The notes: generated by a model from the sequence alone, not told the origin. A stretch of 46,190 nucleotides of DNA from Bacteroidaceae bacterium (GCA_017469525.1 JAFUGG010000023.1:1-46190), one strand, 5' to 3'; shown: positions 1 through 7,911, counted from the first letter of the stretch. A program made the numbers and translations.

Positions 1-201
1 GACAACGTAGCTGTGGAGTACCGTCTCGACAAGACAGGCTCGCGCTACGTCAACCTCTTCTACGACCGCAACTACGAGTCGCTGCTCGAGGGACAGGTGA
101 CGAAGATGGGCGGCGGCATCGTGCTGAGGAAGAAGGCCGACAGGCTGGGCGAGCTCTTCATCTTCAGAAAGGAGAAAGAAAAAGTGAAAAAAGATGAATA
201 A
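1..201 (+). CDS. tamB: TamB (translocation and assembly module) C-terminal end, 5' truncated by the window
   Basis: The reading frame is open from base 1 and ends at a TAA at 199-201, leaving the last 66 residues. TamB is a large inner-membrane-anchored periplasmic protein that works with an Omp85-type partner in moving material to, or assembling proteins in, the outer membrane. The visible part has the pattern seen at TamB/DUF490 C-termini in Bacteroidetes: a strand-rich stretch with YRLDKTGSRYVNLFYDRNYE, then LLEGQVTKMGGGIVLRKK and GELFIF, followed by a charged tail. The assignment rests on this short stretch and on the next gene, a TamL/Omp85 protein whose ATG overlaps the tamB stop by 8 bp, which suggests translational coupling. 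Whatever lies upstream cannot be judged. Confidence 0.7.
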   Translation, partial: DNVAVEYRLDKTGSRYVNLFYDRNYESLLEGQVTKMGGGIVLRKKADRLGELFIFRKEKEKVKKDE

Positions 202-2887
202 GAAAACGCGACACGCCATCTTTGTCAATGCGGCACGCCGTCTTTGTCAATGCGGCACGCCATCTTTCTTGATGCGGCACGCCGCGTTTGGGGGCACAGC
301 GTGTATGCTCCTGCTTTGCCTCCTCGTCTCGTCTTGTTCCATCACGAGTGGCTTGCCGGAGGGCGAGAAGCTGTATCGCGGCATCAAGAGCATCGACTAT
401 AGCCCCTTCCCTGTCTCCTCCAAGGGGGAGGGGCAGGAGGGCGTCATCACGGCCCTGGCCGATGCCTATACGACGGTGGAGGGAGTGCTCAAGGGCGATG
501 CCTCTGTCCTGAAGCCGGAGGAGACGTTGGAGGGGAAAGCCCTGCGCGACAGCCTCCGACATGTATCGGAGAAGGACAAACTGGCCTACGAGTCGGCAAA
601 AGAAGAGGTGGAGGCTGTGCTCTCATACGCCCCCAATGGCGCCCTCATGGGCAGTAGCTTCGTGACGCATCCGTTTCCCATCAAGCTCCTCATCTACAAT
701 AAGTACGCCGGCAGCAAGCATCGCTTCGGGCGATGGATGTTCAACCACTTCGCAGCCTCGCCTGTGCTGATATCGGGCGTCAACCCTCGCCTCAGGGCAA
801 GCGTGGCGAAGAACACCCTTCGCTCCCGAGGATTCTTCCGTGCACAGACGGGTTTCGAGACCATCCCAGACCCCCGCGACACCCTGAAGGAACGCGTCAT
901 CTACAATATCCACCCGGGCCCTGTCTATCATCTCGACAGCATCGCCTACATGCATTTCCCGCCAGAGGCCGACAGCATCGTCAGGAACGCTACGGAGCCT
1001 TCGGCGTTGCATCGCGGCGACCCATTCAGTGTGGTCAACCTCGAAGCAGAGCGAACCAGGATAGTCAATGCCCTGCGTGAGAACGGCTATTACTATCAGC
1101 GCAATGACCATATCAACTTTCGTGGCGACACCCTGCAAAGGCCTATGATGGTCAAACTACAGGTGCAGCCCTCGCCCACAGCTCCGAAGGAAGCCATGAA
1201 ACCCTATCATATAGGTAGCACGCGCGTGAACATCTATAAATATGGCGACCGGCAAATCGTGGACAGTCTCATCATGCGTGGCGGCTATTCCTTTGGCTAC
1301 AGCCGCCCCGTCAAGTTCAAGGAGCAAGACAAGGACAAGGCGTCCAAGAAGATTCCTAAACCCCTGAAGGGATATGCCCCCTTGCTGAAGCCGCGTGCCG
1401 TATGGCGCTCCATGCTCTTCCGCAAGGGCGACCTCTACAAGCAAAGCCTGGGAGAACTGATGCAAGAGGGCCTGGCAGCCACGAACGTCTTCTCGTCGCT
1501 CCGCATCAACTATGTGCCAAGAACAGACCCTACCCAGCCTCCCCTTAAAGGGGAGGAGACAGGGGACTCCCTGCTGGAAGCCTCCCCTTTAAGGGGAGGT
1601 TTGGTAGGGTCTGACACCCTCGATATCATCATCAATGCAACCCTCGACAAGCCATACGATGCTGAGTTCCAGGGCAACCTGACGGGCAAGACGGGAGGGC
1701 AGATAGGCCCGGGCGCCAGTTTCTCCTTCTCGAAGAGGAATGCCTTCCGTGCAGCAGAGACGCTGACCCTGAAGCTTTGGGGCTCCTATGAATGGCAGAC
1801 AGGTGCAAACGTGGAAAACAAAAGTTCGGTCATGAACTCCTACGAGTACGGTCTGAGCGGCTCGCTGACCTATCCACGCTTCCGCTTCTTCGGCAGCGTA
1901 GGCCGCAAACTCGGCCGCAAGTTCGTCTCCACCACTGCCTTTGACCTGCAGGCCCGATGCCAGAACCGTGCAGGCTTCTTCGGACGCATCTCGTGGAGTG
2001 GTGGCATCAACTATACGCTGCAACGGCAGCAACGCATCAAGCATGAGTTCTCGCCCCTCACCATCACCTACGACCAACTGCTGCACAGCACGGCCCGCTT
2101 CGACTCCATCGTCGGTGCCAATCCTGCCCTTTATGTCTCGATGCGAGACCAGTTCGTGCCCAGCATGTCGTACACCTTCTCGTGGGCAGGCACTCCGAAG
2201 CATCCCTCCGCACTTACTGTCTCGGTCAAGGAGGCATCGGCCATCGTCTCGAGCATCTATGCCATCAGTGGAAAGCCTTACAGTCAGGAGGGGAAAAAAC
2301 TCCTGGGCGTACCTTTTGCCCAGTTCGTGAAGGCCACCTTGCAATACACCCGGCAGTTCCCCCTCACGAAGCGCAGCCTTATTGCCATGCGCACCTTTGG
2401 CGGCTTCGTCTATAGCTATGGCAACGCCAAGTCAGCACCTTACAGCGAGCTCTTCTCCGTGGGTGGTGCCAACAGCATCCGTGCCTTCGGTATGCGCACC
2501 ATAGGCCCTGGCTCGTATCATCCCAAGACGTCGCAATACTCCTACATCGACCAGATGGGCGACCTCAAGCTCGAAGCCAATGTGGAGTACCGCTTCCCAA
2601 TCGTCGGCAAGCTCGCAGGGGCGGCCTTCCTCGATGCAGGTAACGTATGGCTTCTCAGGGAAAGCGACAACCAGCCAGGCGGTAAGTTCAGCTTCAAGGA
2701 CTTTGGCAAGCAGATAGCTCTCGGCACCGGTGTAGGCATCCGCTACGACCTCGATTTCCTCGTCCTGCGTTTCGACCTCGGCATCGGCATCCATGCGCCC
2801 TACGACACAAGCAAGCGTGGCTACTACAACATGCCCAGCTTCGGCAAGTCCCTCGGCTATCACTTCGCCATCGGCTATCCCTTCTGA
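194..2887 (+). CDS. tamL: TamL, BamA/TamA-like outer-membrane barrel lipoprotein
   Basis: Omp85-superfamily protein of 897 residues. TamL is the lipoprotein form of TamA found in Bacteroidetes and pairs with TamB. A lipobox LVSSC gives lipidated Cys48 (numbering from 194). POTRA-like repeats fill about residues 60-440 and the barrel the last 400. Near residue 755 the sequence GGANSIRAFG matches the Omp85 family motif around the conserved arginine. The start is uncertain: ATG 194 is coupled to the tamB stop, but residues 6-35 come from a 22-bp tandem array (210-297). ATG 272 (Met27) would leave a normal 22-residue lipoprotein signal, whereas ATG 305 leaves too little. A second oddity is an in-frame inverted-repeat insertion at 1524-1613 (residues about 444-473) between the POTRA region and the barrel. 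A short related purine-rich stretch at about 409-440 may be a further remnant. Confidence 0.87.
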   Translation: MNKKTRHAIFVNAARRLCQCGTPSFLMRHAAFGGTACMLLLCLLVSSCSITSGLPEGEKLYRGIKSIDYSPFPVSSKGEGQEGVITALADAYTTVEGVLKGDASVLKPEETLEGKALRDSLRHVSEKDKLAYESAKEEVEAVLSYAPNGALMGSSFVTHPFPIKLLIYNKYAGSKHRFGRWMFNHFAASPVLISGVNPRLRASVAKNTLRSRGFFRAQTGFETIPDPRDTLKERVIYNIHPGPVYHLDSIAYMHFPPEADSIVRNATEPSALHRGDPFSVVNLEAERTRIVNALRENGYYYQRNDHINFRGDTLQRPMMVKLQVQPSPTAPKEAMKPYHIGSTRVNIYKYGDRQIVDSLIMRGGYSFGYSRPVKFKEQDKDKASKKIPKPLKGYAPLLKPRAVWRSMLFRKGDLYKQSLGELMQEGLAATNVFSSLRINYVPRTDPTQPPLKGEETGDSLLEASPLRGGLVGSDTLDIIINATLDKPYDAEFQGNLTGKTGGQIGPGASFSFSKRNAFRAAETLTLKLWGSYEWQTGANVENKSSVMNSYEYGLSGSLTYPRFRFFGSVGRKLGRKFVSTTAFDLQARCQNRAGFFGRISWSGGINYTLQRQQRIKHEFSPLTITYDQLLHSTARFDSIVGANPALYVSMRDQFVPSMSYTFSWAGTPKHPSALTVSVKEASAIVSSIYAISGKPYSQEGKKLLGVPFAQFVKATLQYTRQFPLTKRSLIAMRTFGGFVYSYGNAKSAPYSELFSVGGANSIRAFGMRTIGPGSYHPKTSQYSYIDQMGDLKLEANVEYRFPIVGKLAGAAFLDAGNVWLLRESDNQPGGKFSFKDFGKQIALGTGVGIRYDLDFLVLRFDLGIGIHAPYDTSKRGYYNMPSFGKSLGYHFAIGYPF
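210..297 (+). repeat. 22-bp tandem array (4 units) inside the 5' end of tamL
   Basis: Units begin at 210, 232, 254 and 276. Heads are GACACGCC, then GGCACGCC three times. Tails are ATCTTTGTCAATGC, GTCTTTGTCAATGC, ATCTTTCTTGATGC and a diverged GCGTTTGGGGGCAC. Because 22 is not a multiple of 3, each unit is read in a different frame and the encoded residues 6-35 of TamL look non-repetitive. The same head in both orientations recurs at 24196-24283. Confidence 0.9.
1524..1613. repeat. Inverted-repeat insertion in tamL (33-bp arms)
   Basis: Arms at 1524-1556 and 1581-1613 are near-perfect inverted copies with a 24-bp spacer. Each arm also has its own palindrome, CCTCCCCTTAAAGGGGAGG in the left arm. 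It is read in frame as a Pro/Gly/Leu-rich peptide (about 30 residues) not expected in an Omp85 protein. The layout matches the insertions in aroE and the FecR-like gene. Confidence 0.85.
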
Positions 2888-2959
2888 CGCGGAAAAACGC
2901 ATAATCGTTTGGAACGTAAAGGAAAAAGAGGGAGGGGGTAACGGACAGGATGGCTTATT

Positions 2960-3003
2960 CCTCTGTAGGGCGTTGTTCACTCCTCTATAGGGCGTTTGCA
3001 AAG
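2960..3003. repeat. 22-bp tandem array (2 units)
   Basis: Two units begin at 2960 and 2982 and share CCTCTRTAGGGCGTT; the rest has diverged. The second unit runs into the next array, in a different phase. Confidence 0.7.
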
Positions 3004-3107
3004 GTATTATAGTTCTTCAGCCAAAGTATTAGCATTCTTTGGCCAAAGTATTAGCATTCCTTGACCAAAGTATTAGTATTCTTTGACCAAAGTTTTAGCA
3101 TTCCTTG
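2998..3107. repeat. 22-bp tandem array (5 units)
   Basis: Units begin at 2998 (diverged), 3020, 3042, 3064 and 3086. The core is CCAAAGTATTAGCATTC, and the unit junction forms the dyad CTTTGGCCAAAG or CTTTGACCAAAG. The period is exactly 22 bp throughout. Confidence 0.92.
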
Positions 3108-3165
3108 CTGTCCGCCAAAATCGGGGCCGACTGCTTTATGCTGAGTAGAGTCAGGAAGGCATTCT

Positions 3166-3358
3166 AAGCCTGGAAGGCTATACTTTGAGTAACCGGGGGC
3201 GAAGCCATCGGACTGGCCATGGAGACCACACTCGCCTCTGCCTGGAAGGCAGTACCCCCGGTGTTTCATAGTACTGCCTTCCAGGCAGCGAGGAGAAGTT
3301 TATCCACTCTTTCCGATGGCTTCGCCCCCGGTTACTCAAAGTATAGCCTTCCAGGCTT
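3166..3358. repeat. Composite inverted-repeat element, copy 1 (MITE- or REP-like)
   Basis: Outer arms 3166-3212 and 3312-3358 are perfect 47-bp inverted repeats containing AAGCCTGGAAGGCT and AACCGGGGGCGAAGCC. A second, inner 18-bp perfect inverted repeat (3238-3255 / 3271-3288, core CTGCCTGGAAGGCAG) lies inside. There is no credible open frame. The same two-level design recurs at 45079-45357, and both copies are preceded by TGTCCGCYAAAATC (3109-3122 here). Confidence 0.9.
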
Positions 3359-3490
3359 TCAAGCCATCGCACCACCTTCCATACCCCTGAACAGGCTGTT
3401 CATATAGAATGCCGATGTAATCGAGGGAGAAGGTGTTAAGGAAATAATTTCCCCGAAAAGCAATAATTAGCATTCCTTTTGCATCAAATC

Positions 3491-3556
3491 GGTGTACCTT
3501 TTTCATTAAAGAGGTATACCTTTTTGGACGAAGAGGTATGCCTCTTGCTGTGATGT
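3491..3556. repeat. 22-bp tandem array (3 units)
   Basis: Units begin at 3491, 3513 and 3535 with heads GGTGTACC, GGTATACC and GGTATGCC, the second a perfect palindrome. Tails begin TTTTT in the first two. The heads and the AAAGA/GAAGA tail ends match the array at 24284-24371. Confidence 0.88.
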
Positions 3557-3619
3557 GTTTGCCTTATGGGAGCTTTGTCGCGCAGAAGCCGATTATACGA
3601 TGCGTGAGTAGTTTGCCGG

Positions 3620-4438
3620 CTACTCGTTCCAGAAACGCCAGCTTGCCAGGGCTTGGAGGTGGAGCATCTCAAGGCCGTTCTTGACCGTCGCACCTTGTGT
3701 GCGGCCTTTCTGCATGAAGAGCGTGTCCTCGGGATTGTAGACACAGTCGAAGAGCAAGTGCTGCGAGGTGAGCAGTTCGTAGGGAATGGCCGGCGCGGCA
3801 TCCACCTTGGGGAACATCCCGACGGGCGTGCAGTTGACGATGACGGTATATTCCTGCATCACGTCGGCGGTGAGGTCGGAGTAAGACAGCCTCACCCCCG
3901 ACCTAGCCTCACCCCCGACCCCTCTCCCGTGGGAGAGGGGAGAAACCAGCAGCCCACTCTCCTCTCCCACGGGAGAGGGGCCGGGGGTGAGGCTTTTGCG
4001 GCTGACGTAAGTCCATTCGATGCCAAGTCGTTTCAGCCCGACACAGATGGCTTTGCTTGCTCCGCCCGTGCCCAGGACCAGCGCTTTCCTGTGCCACGGC
4101 TTCAGGAGCGGCTTGATACTCTCGGTGAAACCAATGATGTCGCTGTTGAAGCCACGAAGCCTACCATCGCGAATGCGAATGACATTGACGGCTCCTATCT
4201 CGCGTGCCTCGTCGCTCAGCTCGTCGAGCAGAGGGATGACAGCCTGCTTGTGAGGCAGCGTGACGTTGAGGCCTCGGAGTTCCGGATTGTCATGAATCAC
4301 GTCAAGGAGCATCGAAGCATCGGAAATCTCGAAGTTGAGGTACTCGGCATCGATGCCTTCGCGGGCAAACTTCTCCGTGAAGAACCCCCGGCTGAAGCTG
4401 TGTCCCAAGGGAAAACCTATTAAACCAAACTTAGTCAT
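3620..4438 (-). CDS. aroE: Shikimate dehydrogenase (NADP+)
   Basis: Reduces 3-dehydroshikimate to shikimate in aromatic amino acid synthesis. Visible family features: shikimate-binding serines in GHSFS (Ser14, Ser16), NVTLPHK with catalytic Lys64, FNSD with catalytic Asp100, the dinucleotide loop GTGGASKA (123-130), and NCTPVGM near the C-terminus. Length is 272 residues against about 240-250 for relatives. The excess is a peptide at about residues 149-181 encoded by an inverted-repeat insertion (3889-3993) just after VSRK, in the NADP-binding domain. The flanking sequence resumes in frame, so the enzyme is probably active. It is the last gene of the minus-strand group phoH-purC-menG-aroE, 85 bp behind menG. 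Confidence 0.95.
   Translation of the reverse strand: MTKFGLIGFPLGHSFSRGFFTEKFAREGIDAEYLNFEISDASMLLDVIHDNPELRGLNVTLPHKQAVIPLLDELSDEAREIGAVNVIRIRDGRLRGFNSDIIGFTESIKPLLKPWHRKALVLGTGGASKAICVGLKRLGIEWTYVSRKSLTPGPSPVGEESGLLVSPLSHGRGVGGEARSGVRLSYSDLTADVMQEYTVIVNCTPVGMFPKVDAAPAIPYELLTSQHLLFDCVYNPEDTLFMQKGRTQGATVKNGLEMLHLQALASWRFWNE
3889..3993. repeat. Inverted-repeat insertion in aroE (33-bp arms)
   Basis: Arms 3906-3938 and 3961-3993 differ at about one position and flank a 22-bp spacer. Each includes CCTCTCCCGTGGGAGAGG or its complement. A partial third copy (3889-3905, GCCTCACCCCCGACC) precedes the left arm. Read on the minus strand it gives the peptide style LTPGPSPVGEE and PLSHGRGVGGEA. Confidence 0.9.
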
Positions 4439-4444
4439 AGAACA

Positions 4445-4551
4445 TTGAAGCTTTTGTTTCTCCCCCTTCGGGGAAAGTTAGAGAAGCGGGGATTGGGAGC
4501 GCGGACGTCCTCGTCCGCATCTGTCAGGCAGACGAGGAAGTCCGCGTTGCC
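4445..4551. repeat. Small hairpin repeats between aroE and menG, running into the menG 3' end
   Basis: Two elements are visible. One is a short hairpin with CCCCC-TTCG-GGGG (4460-4476). The other is an inverted repeat with arms 4499-4515 (core GCGGACGTCCTCGTC) and 4531-4545 (GACGAGGAAGTCCGC). The right arm overlaps the end of menG, so the last residues of MenG (about ATRTSSSA) are written by the repeat. Confidence 0.7.
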
Positions 4552-5246
4552 AAGTACATCGTGCTGATGCCGAAGGTGAAGCGGCGCCACTCGACTTTTG
4601 CGAAGCCGGCTCTGTGCAGGATGTTTTCCATCTCTTCTGCCTGCGGGAAGGCTTCCATCGATGCAGGCAGATAGGTGTAGGCACTGTTGTCGTGGCTGAC
4701 GAGGCGTCCGATGAGCGGCATCACGACGTGAGCGTAGAGCCAGAACAGCTGCTTCATGGGGAAGCATGGCGGCGGCGTGAGTTCCACGATGAGGAGATGT
4801 CCGCCGGGACGCAGCACCCTTTGCATCTCTCGCAGTCCCTTGTCGAGGTCTTGGAAATTGCGAACGCCGTAGGCAGACGTCACGGCATCGAACGTCCCGT
4901 CAGCAAAGGAGAGCGCCATGCAGTCCTCGTGTTGGAAGGAGATGACATCGTGCAAGCCTGCCTCCTTGACCTTTTCCCGTCCCACTGCCATCATGCCTTC
5001 GCTGATGTCAGCCCCCGTGATGTGCTGCGGCTTAAGTCGTTCTGCCAGGAGCAAGGCGAAGTCGCCCGTGCCTGTAGCAATGTCGAGGATTTGTTGCGGC
5101 TTATGCTGGGCAAGGGCATCGACGGCTTTGCGTCGCCAACGGCGGTCAATGCCGAGCGACAACAAATGGTTGAGTCTGTCGTAGGTAGGTGCGATGCGGT
5201 CGAACATCTGCCGCACCCCTTGCTTATTTACCTTTTGTTGAGCCAT
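4524..5246 (-). CDS. menG: Demethylmenaquinone methyltransferase (UbiE/MenG family)
   Basis: SAM-dependent C-methylation of demethylmenaquinone, the last step of menaquinone synthesis and expected in this anaerobic, menaquinone-using group. The 240-residue protein shows the SAM-binding motif [19 protein letters not shown], the UbiE signature SAYGVRNF, and [13 protein letters not shown] start at ATG 5246 ([10 protein letters not shown]) because that is where similarity to the family begins. The frame is open further upstream (to 5429), but that part only shadows purC. The start overlaps the end of purC by 19 bp, so translation is probably coupled. The C-terminus runs a few residues past the usual end (after TMY) into an inverted repeat. 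Confidence 0.93.
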   Translation of the reverse strand: MAQQKVNKQGVRQMFDRIAPTYDRLNHLLSLGIDRRWRRKAVDALAQHKPQQILDIATGTGDFALLLAERLKPQHITGADISEGMMAVGREKVKEAGLHDVISFQHEDCMALSFADGTFDAVTSAYGVRNFQDLDKGLREMQRVLRPGGHLLIVELTPPPCFPMKQLFWLYAHVVMPLIGRLVSHDNSAYTYLPASMEAFPQAEEMENILHRAGFAKVEWRRFTFGISTMYLATRTSSSA

Positions 5247-6232
5247 TCTGTCACGTTCCTCTCGATGCGGCGGGCTAGGTTGCCTTCGCTGTCGGCAGGC
5301 ACGAAGCGTTCGCCCACGATGTGTTCGTAGAGCTCGATGTAGCGGTCGGCCACGCTTTGGGCATATAGGTCGGTAATCTCCGGCATGACTTGTCCGGGCT
5401 GATTCATGAAACCGCGCTCGATGAGCCACTGGCGCACGAACTCCTTCGACAGCTGTCGTTGCGGCTCGCCGTTGCGGAACTTCTCTTCGTAACCCTCGGC
5501 ATAGAAGTAACGGCTGCTGTCGGGTGTGTGGATTTCGTCAATGAGGATGACCTTTCCGTCGCGCTTGCCGAACTCATACTTCGTGTCGACGAGGATGAGT
5601 CCCTTGGAGGCGGCAATCTCCGTGCCACGCTGGAAGAGGGCGCGTGTATACTTTACCATCGTCTCCCAGTCTTCCTTGCTGACCAGTCCCTGGCGTATGA
5701 TTTCCTCGGCGGAGATGTTCTCGTCGTGTCCTTCCTCAGCCTTGGTGGTCGGGGTGATGATGGGTTCGGGGAACTTCTGGTTCTCCTTCATGCCTTCCGG
5801 AAGCTTCACTCCGCACAGCTCACGGCAGCCGGCTTTGTACTCGCGCCATGCTGAGCCGGTCAGGTAGCCGCGGATGATCATCTCCACGCGGAAGCCTTCT
5901 GCCTTGAGGCCTACCGTCACCATGGGGTCTGGCGTAGCGAGCTTCCAGTTGGGCACGATGTCGGCGGTGGCGTCGAGGAAGGCGGCGGCGATTTGGTTGA
6001 GCACCTGTCCCTTGTAGGGAATGCCTTTTGGCAGGATGACGTCGAAGGCCGAGATGCGGTCTGTGGCGACCATCACCATGAGGTCATCATTGATGTTATA
6101 GACGTCGCGGACTTTGCCGTGATACACACTCACCTGCCCAGGCAGGTGGAAATCAGTTTTTGTCAGGGACCCACCCCCAATCCCCTCCCTTGCAGAGAGG
6201 GGCGTAGTTACTTGTGAAGACTGCTTATTCAT
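5228..6232 (-). CDS. purC: Phosphoribosylaminoimidazole-succinocarboxamide synthase
   Basis: SAICAR synthetase of purine synthesis: ATP-dependent joining of aspartate to CAIR. Recognisable blocks are [53 protein letters not shown] and [13 protein letters not shown], all in the expected order over 334 residues. This is the longer form with a C-terminal extension that ends [10 protein letters not shown]. Near the N-terminus (about residues 9-24) a short Gly/Pro-style peptide, [13 protein letters not shown], is encoded by a single-arm copy of the purine-rich palindromic repeat at about 6166-6203. The true start could therefore lie after it, at a codon I cannot fix. It is 55 bp downstream of phoH and overlaps menG. 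Confidence 0.95.
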   Translation of the reverse strand: MNKQSSQVTTPLSAREGIGGGSLTKTDFHLPGQVSVYHGKVRDVYNINDDLMVMVATDRISAFDVILPKGIPYKGQVLNQIAAAFLDATADIVPNWKLATPDPMVTVGLKAEGFRVEMIIRGYLTGSAWREYKAGCRELCGVKLPEGMKENQKFPEPIITPTTKAEEGHDENISAEEIIRQGLVSKEDWETMVKYTRALFQRGTEIAASKGLILVDTKYEFGKRDGKVILIDEIHTPDSSRYFYAEGYEEKFRNGEPQRQLSKEFVRQWLIERGFMNQPGQVMPEITDLYAQSVADRYIELYEHIVGERFVPADSEGNLARRIERNVTEWLNKR

Positions 6233-6330
6233 TATTGAAAAGAGTTTAGTGAATTATCTTATGTGATGGTTTATCTTTGAAAGGTACCTACTCCCCGCCC
6301 TGCAAGGGAGGGGCAGGGGGGAGGGTCTGC
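6166..6330. repeat. Two single-arm palindromic repeat copies at the purC start and the phoH end
   Basis: One copy (about 6166-6203, CCCCTCCCTTGCAGAGAGGGG) lies in the first codons of purC. The other (about 6289-6330, core GCCCTGCAAGGGAGGGGC) writes the last residues of phoH (LPPAPPLQGGE). Both have the C-rich flank plus CCCT-TGCA-AGGG-type dyad seen in the full insertions at 13460-13556. Confidence 0.65.
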
Positions 6331-7256
6331 TGTTTTTCGTAGGCCTCGACGATGCGGGTGACGAGCTTGTGGCGCACGATGTCTTTCTTCGTGAGCTCGA
6401 TGAAGCCGATGCCTTTGACATCTTTGAGGAGGTGGAGCGCCTCGATGAGACCGGAGCGGACGCTGTGGGGAAGGTCGATCTGCGTCGTGTCTCCCGTCAC
6501 AATCATCTTGGTGTTCATGCCCATGCGGGTGAGGAACATCTTGAGCTGGGCAGAGGTCGTGTTCTGCGCCTCATCGAGGATGACGACGGCATCGCTCAGC
6601 GTGCGGCCTCGCATGAAGGCAAGCGGAGCAATCTGAATAATGTTCTGTTCCATCATCTCGCGCAGCTTCTGGGTCGGAATCATGTCCTCAAGCGCATCAT
6701 ACAGCGGCTGGAGATAGGGATCTATCTTCTCCTTCATGTCGCCGGGCAGGAAGCCGAGTTTCTCGCCGGCCTCTACTGCGGGGCGCGACAAGACGATTCG
6801 CCTGATCTCCTTATTCTTGAGAGCACGGACGGCGAGGGCAATGCTGGTGTACGTTTTGCCTGAGCCTGCGGGGCCGACAGCAAAGACGAGGTCGTTCTCC
6901 TGATACGCTTTGACGAGTAACTGCTGGTTGGTTGTGCGGGCACAAATCGGACGACCTGTGACGCTATAAACTATCACGCCTTCCACGCCGTCGCGCTCCG
7001 AGCGTTCGCCCCGCGTGATGTGGAGCAGCTCTTCCTCCGTCAGGCTGTTGTACTTGAGGATGTGCCTTTGCAGTTTCCCTACGATTTCCTCGAAGGCACA
7101 AAGTTCCAGCTCGTCGCCCATGACGTGCAGGACGTTGCCTCGCGCCACGATGCGGAGCTTCGGATAGAGTGCCTTCAGCATCTGCATGTTGGCGTTGTTC
7201 ACGCCATAGAGCAGCAAGGGGTCGATGTCCTCGATGAGGATGTGTTTTTCTATCAT
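6288..7256 (-). CDS. phoH: PhoH-family ATPase
   Basis: Cytoplasmic P-loop ATPase of the PhoH (PhoH1) family, thought to act in RNA metabolism; the exact role is not settled. The 322-residue protein has Walker A GPAGSGKT (128-135), SRPAVEAGEKLGFLPGD, and Walker B VVILDEAQN (224-232) followed by TRMG and VTGD. The N-terminal 100 residues match the usual small RNA-binding-like domain. The C-terminus after YEKQQT is a repeat-derived tail (LPPAPPLQGGE). First gene of the minus-strand group phoH-purC-menG-aroE, a conserved order in Bacteroidetes, with its own -7 box 18 bp upstream of the ATG. Confidence 0.93.
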   Translation of the reverse strand: MIEKHILIEDIDPLLLYGVNNANMQMLKALYPKLRIVARGNVLHVMGDELELCAFEEIVGKLQRHILKYNSLTEEELLHITRGERSERDGVEGVIVYSVTGRPICARTTNQQLLVKAYQENDLVFAVGPAGSGKTYTSIALAVRALKNKEIRRIVLSRPAVEAGEKLGFLPGDMKEKIDPYLQPLYDALEDMIPTQKLREMMEQNIIQIAPLAFMRGRTLSDAVVILDEAQNTTSAQLKMFLTRMGMNTKMIVTGDTTQIDLPHSVRSGLIEALHLLKDVKGIGFIELTKKDIVRHKLVTRIVEAYEKQQTLPPAPPLQGGE

Positions 7257-7273
7257 TCGCTGTTATTTTAGTG

Positions 7274-7281
7274 CAAAAGTA
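7274..7281 (-). promoter_or_regulatory. Bacteroidetes -7 box for phoH
   Basis: TACTTTTG on the minus strand, a full match to TAnnTTTG, about 18 bp before the phoH ATG. No clear -33 TTTG partner. Confidence 0.65.
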
Positions 7282-7289
7282 ATAAAAAA

Positions 7290-7370
7290 GTTCATAGTTC
7301 ATAGTCCATAGTTCATAATAATTTGTCAATTCTCATAATTTTCACTTTTCGCTTTTCACTTTTCACTTTT
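7290..7370. repeat. Two different heptamer arrays side by side
   Basis: 7290-7317 is four units of GTTCATA (third unit GTCCATA). 7343-7370 is four units of CACTTTT (second unit CGCTTTT). Both have a period of exactly 7 bp and four units though the sequences are unrelated. They sit between the divergent promoters of phoH and the toxin-antitoxin pair. Confidence 0.9.
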
Positions 7371-7376
7371 TTGTTG

Positions 7377-7384
7377 TACTTTTG
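7377..7384 (+). promoter_or_regulatory. Bacteroidetes -7 box for the toxin-antitoxin operon
   Basis: TACTTTTG, a full TAnnTTTG match, 28 bp before the antitoxin ATG at 7412. The heptamer array of CACTTTT lies directly upstream, where the -33 region would be. Confidence 0.65.
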
Positions 7385-7411
7385 CAAAGGAAATACAAAT
7401 ACTCAGAGGTT

Positions 7412-7651
7412 ATGACAGCACTACAACTCAATGCAGAACTCTTCCGCGAACTCAGTATTATTGCCGAAGATGAGAACTTGATGAGGAAAGCCGTGAAGTA
7501 TCTCAAAAAGCTAACGACAAAGAAGCAGGCAATGGACGAGACAGAGTACATCATGTCTTCTCCCAAGATGGTTGAGATTATCCGGCAGGGTGAGGAGGAC
7601 ATCAGGAACGGTAGAGGGCGTGTGGTAAAAATAGAGGATTTATGGAAATAA
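7412..7651 (+). CDS. Antitoxin of a YoeB-type toxin-antitoxin pair
   Basis: A 79-residue protein from ATG 7412. The frame is open ten codons further from a TTG, but that start would fall inside the -7 box. The N-terminal half is helical and probably binds DNA. The C-terminal half, with EYIMSSPKMVEIIRQGEEDI and VVKIEDLWK, has the look of an antitoxin tail that wraps the toxin. The stop overlaps the toxin start by 10 bp. The role is assigned mainly from position upstream of a clear YoeB. Such antitoxins usually repress their own operon, and the promoter at 7377 is the likely target. The exact antitoxin family is not certain. Confidence 0.8.
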   Translation: MTALQLNAELFRELSIIAEDENLMRKAVKYLKKLTTKKQAMDETEYIMSSPKMVEIIRQGEEDIRNGRGRVVKIEDLWK

Positions 7652-7911
7652 AGTTCATGCCCCAAGCCGATGAAGACTTGGCATACTGGAAATCGACGGG
7701 CAATAAACGCATTATGAAGCGTATAACGAAATTGCTTGAAGACATCCTTGAGCATCCTTTCACAGGCCTTGGCAAGCCAGAACCATTGAAGGGCAATCTG
7801 CAAGGGGTATGGAGCCGCCGTATTACTGATGAGCATCGTATACTGTATTCTGTCAGTGGTGGGATGATTTATGTATATGTCCTTTCGCTGCGTTACCATT
7901 ATTCCAAATAG
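7642..7911 (+). CDS. yoeB: Txe/YoeB-family mRNA interferase toxin
   Basis: Ribosome-dependent mRNA endonuclease of the RelE fold. The 89-residue protein aligns with E. coli YoeB along its whole length: DLAYW, GKPEPLKGNL, WSRRITDEHRILY and RYHY. The residues matching YoeB catalytic Glu46, Arg65, His83 and Tyr84 are Glu47, Arg66, His86 and Tyr87, so the active site looks complete. Two extra residues (SK) follow the usual C-terminal Tyr. Translation is probably coupled to the antitoxin through the 10-bp overlap. Confidence 0.93.
   Translation: MEIKFMPQADEDLAYWKSTGNKRIMKRITKLLEDILEHPFTGLGKPEPLKGNLQGVWSRRITDEHRILYSVSGGMIYVYVLSLRYHYSK

Larger units (their letters stand above)
2888..3619. other. 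Gene-free convergent interval filled with repeats
   Basis: This 732-bp space separates the 3' ends of tamL and aroE. It holds two adjoining 22-bp arrays (2960-3107), one copy of a composite inverted-repeat element (3166-3358), a single isolated unit-like sequence (about 3457-3478, sharing TTAGCATTCCTT with the array at 2998) and another 22-bp array (3491-3556). I saw no convincing gene or clear terminator in it. The short open frames here are translations of the repeats. Confidence 0.8.

Noticed and set aside
210..297. CRISPR array for this or any other 22-bp array
   Set aside because: There are no unique spacers; the whole 22-bp unit repeats with drift, and no cas genes are present.
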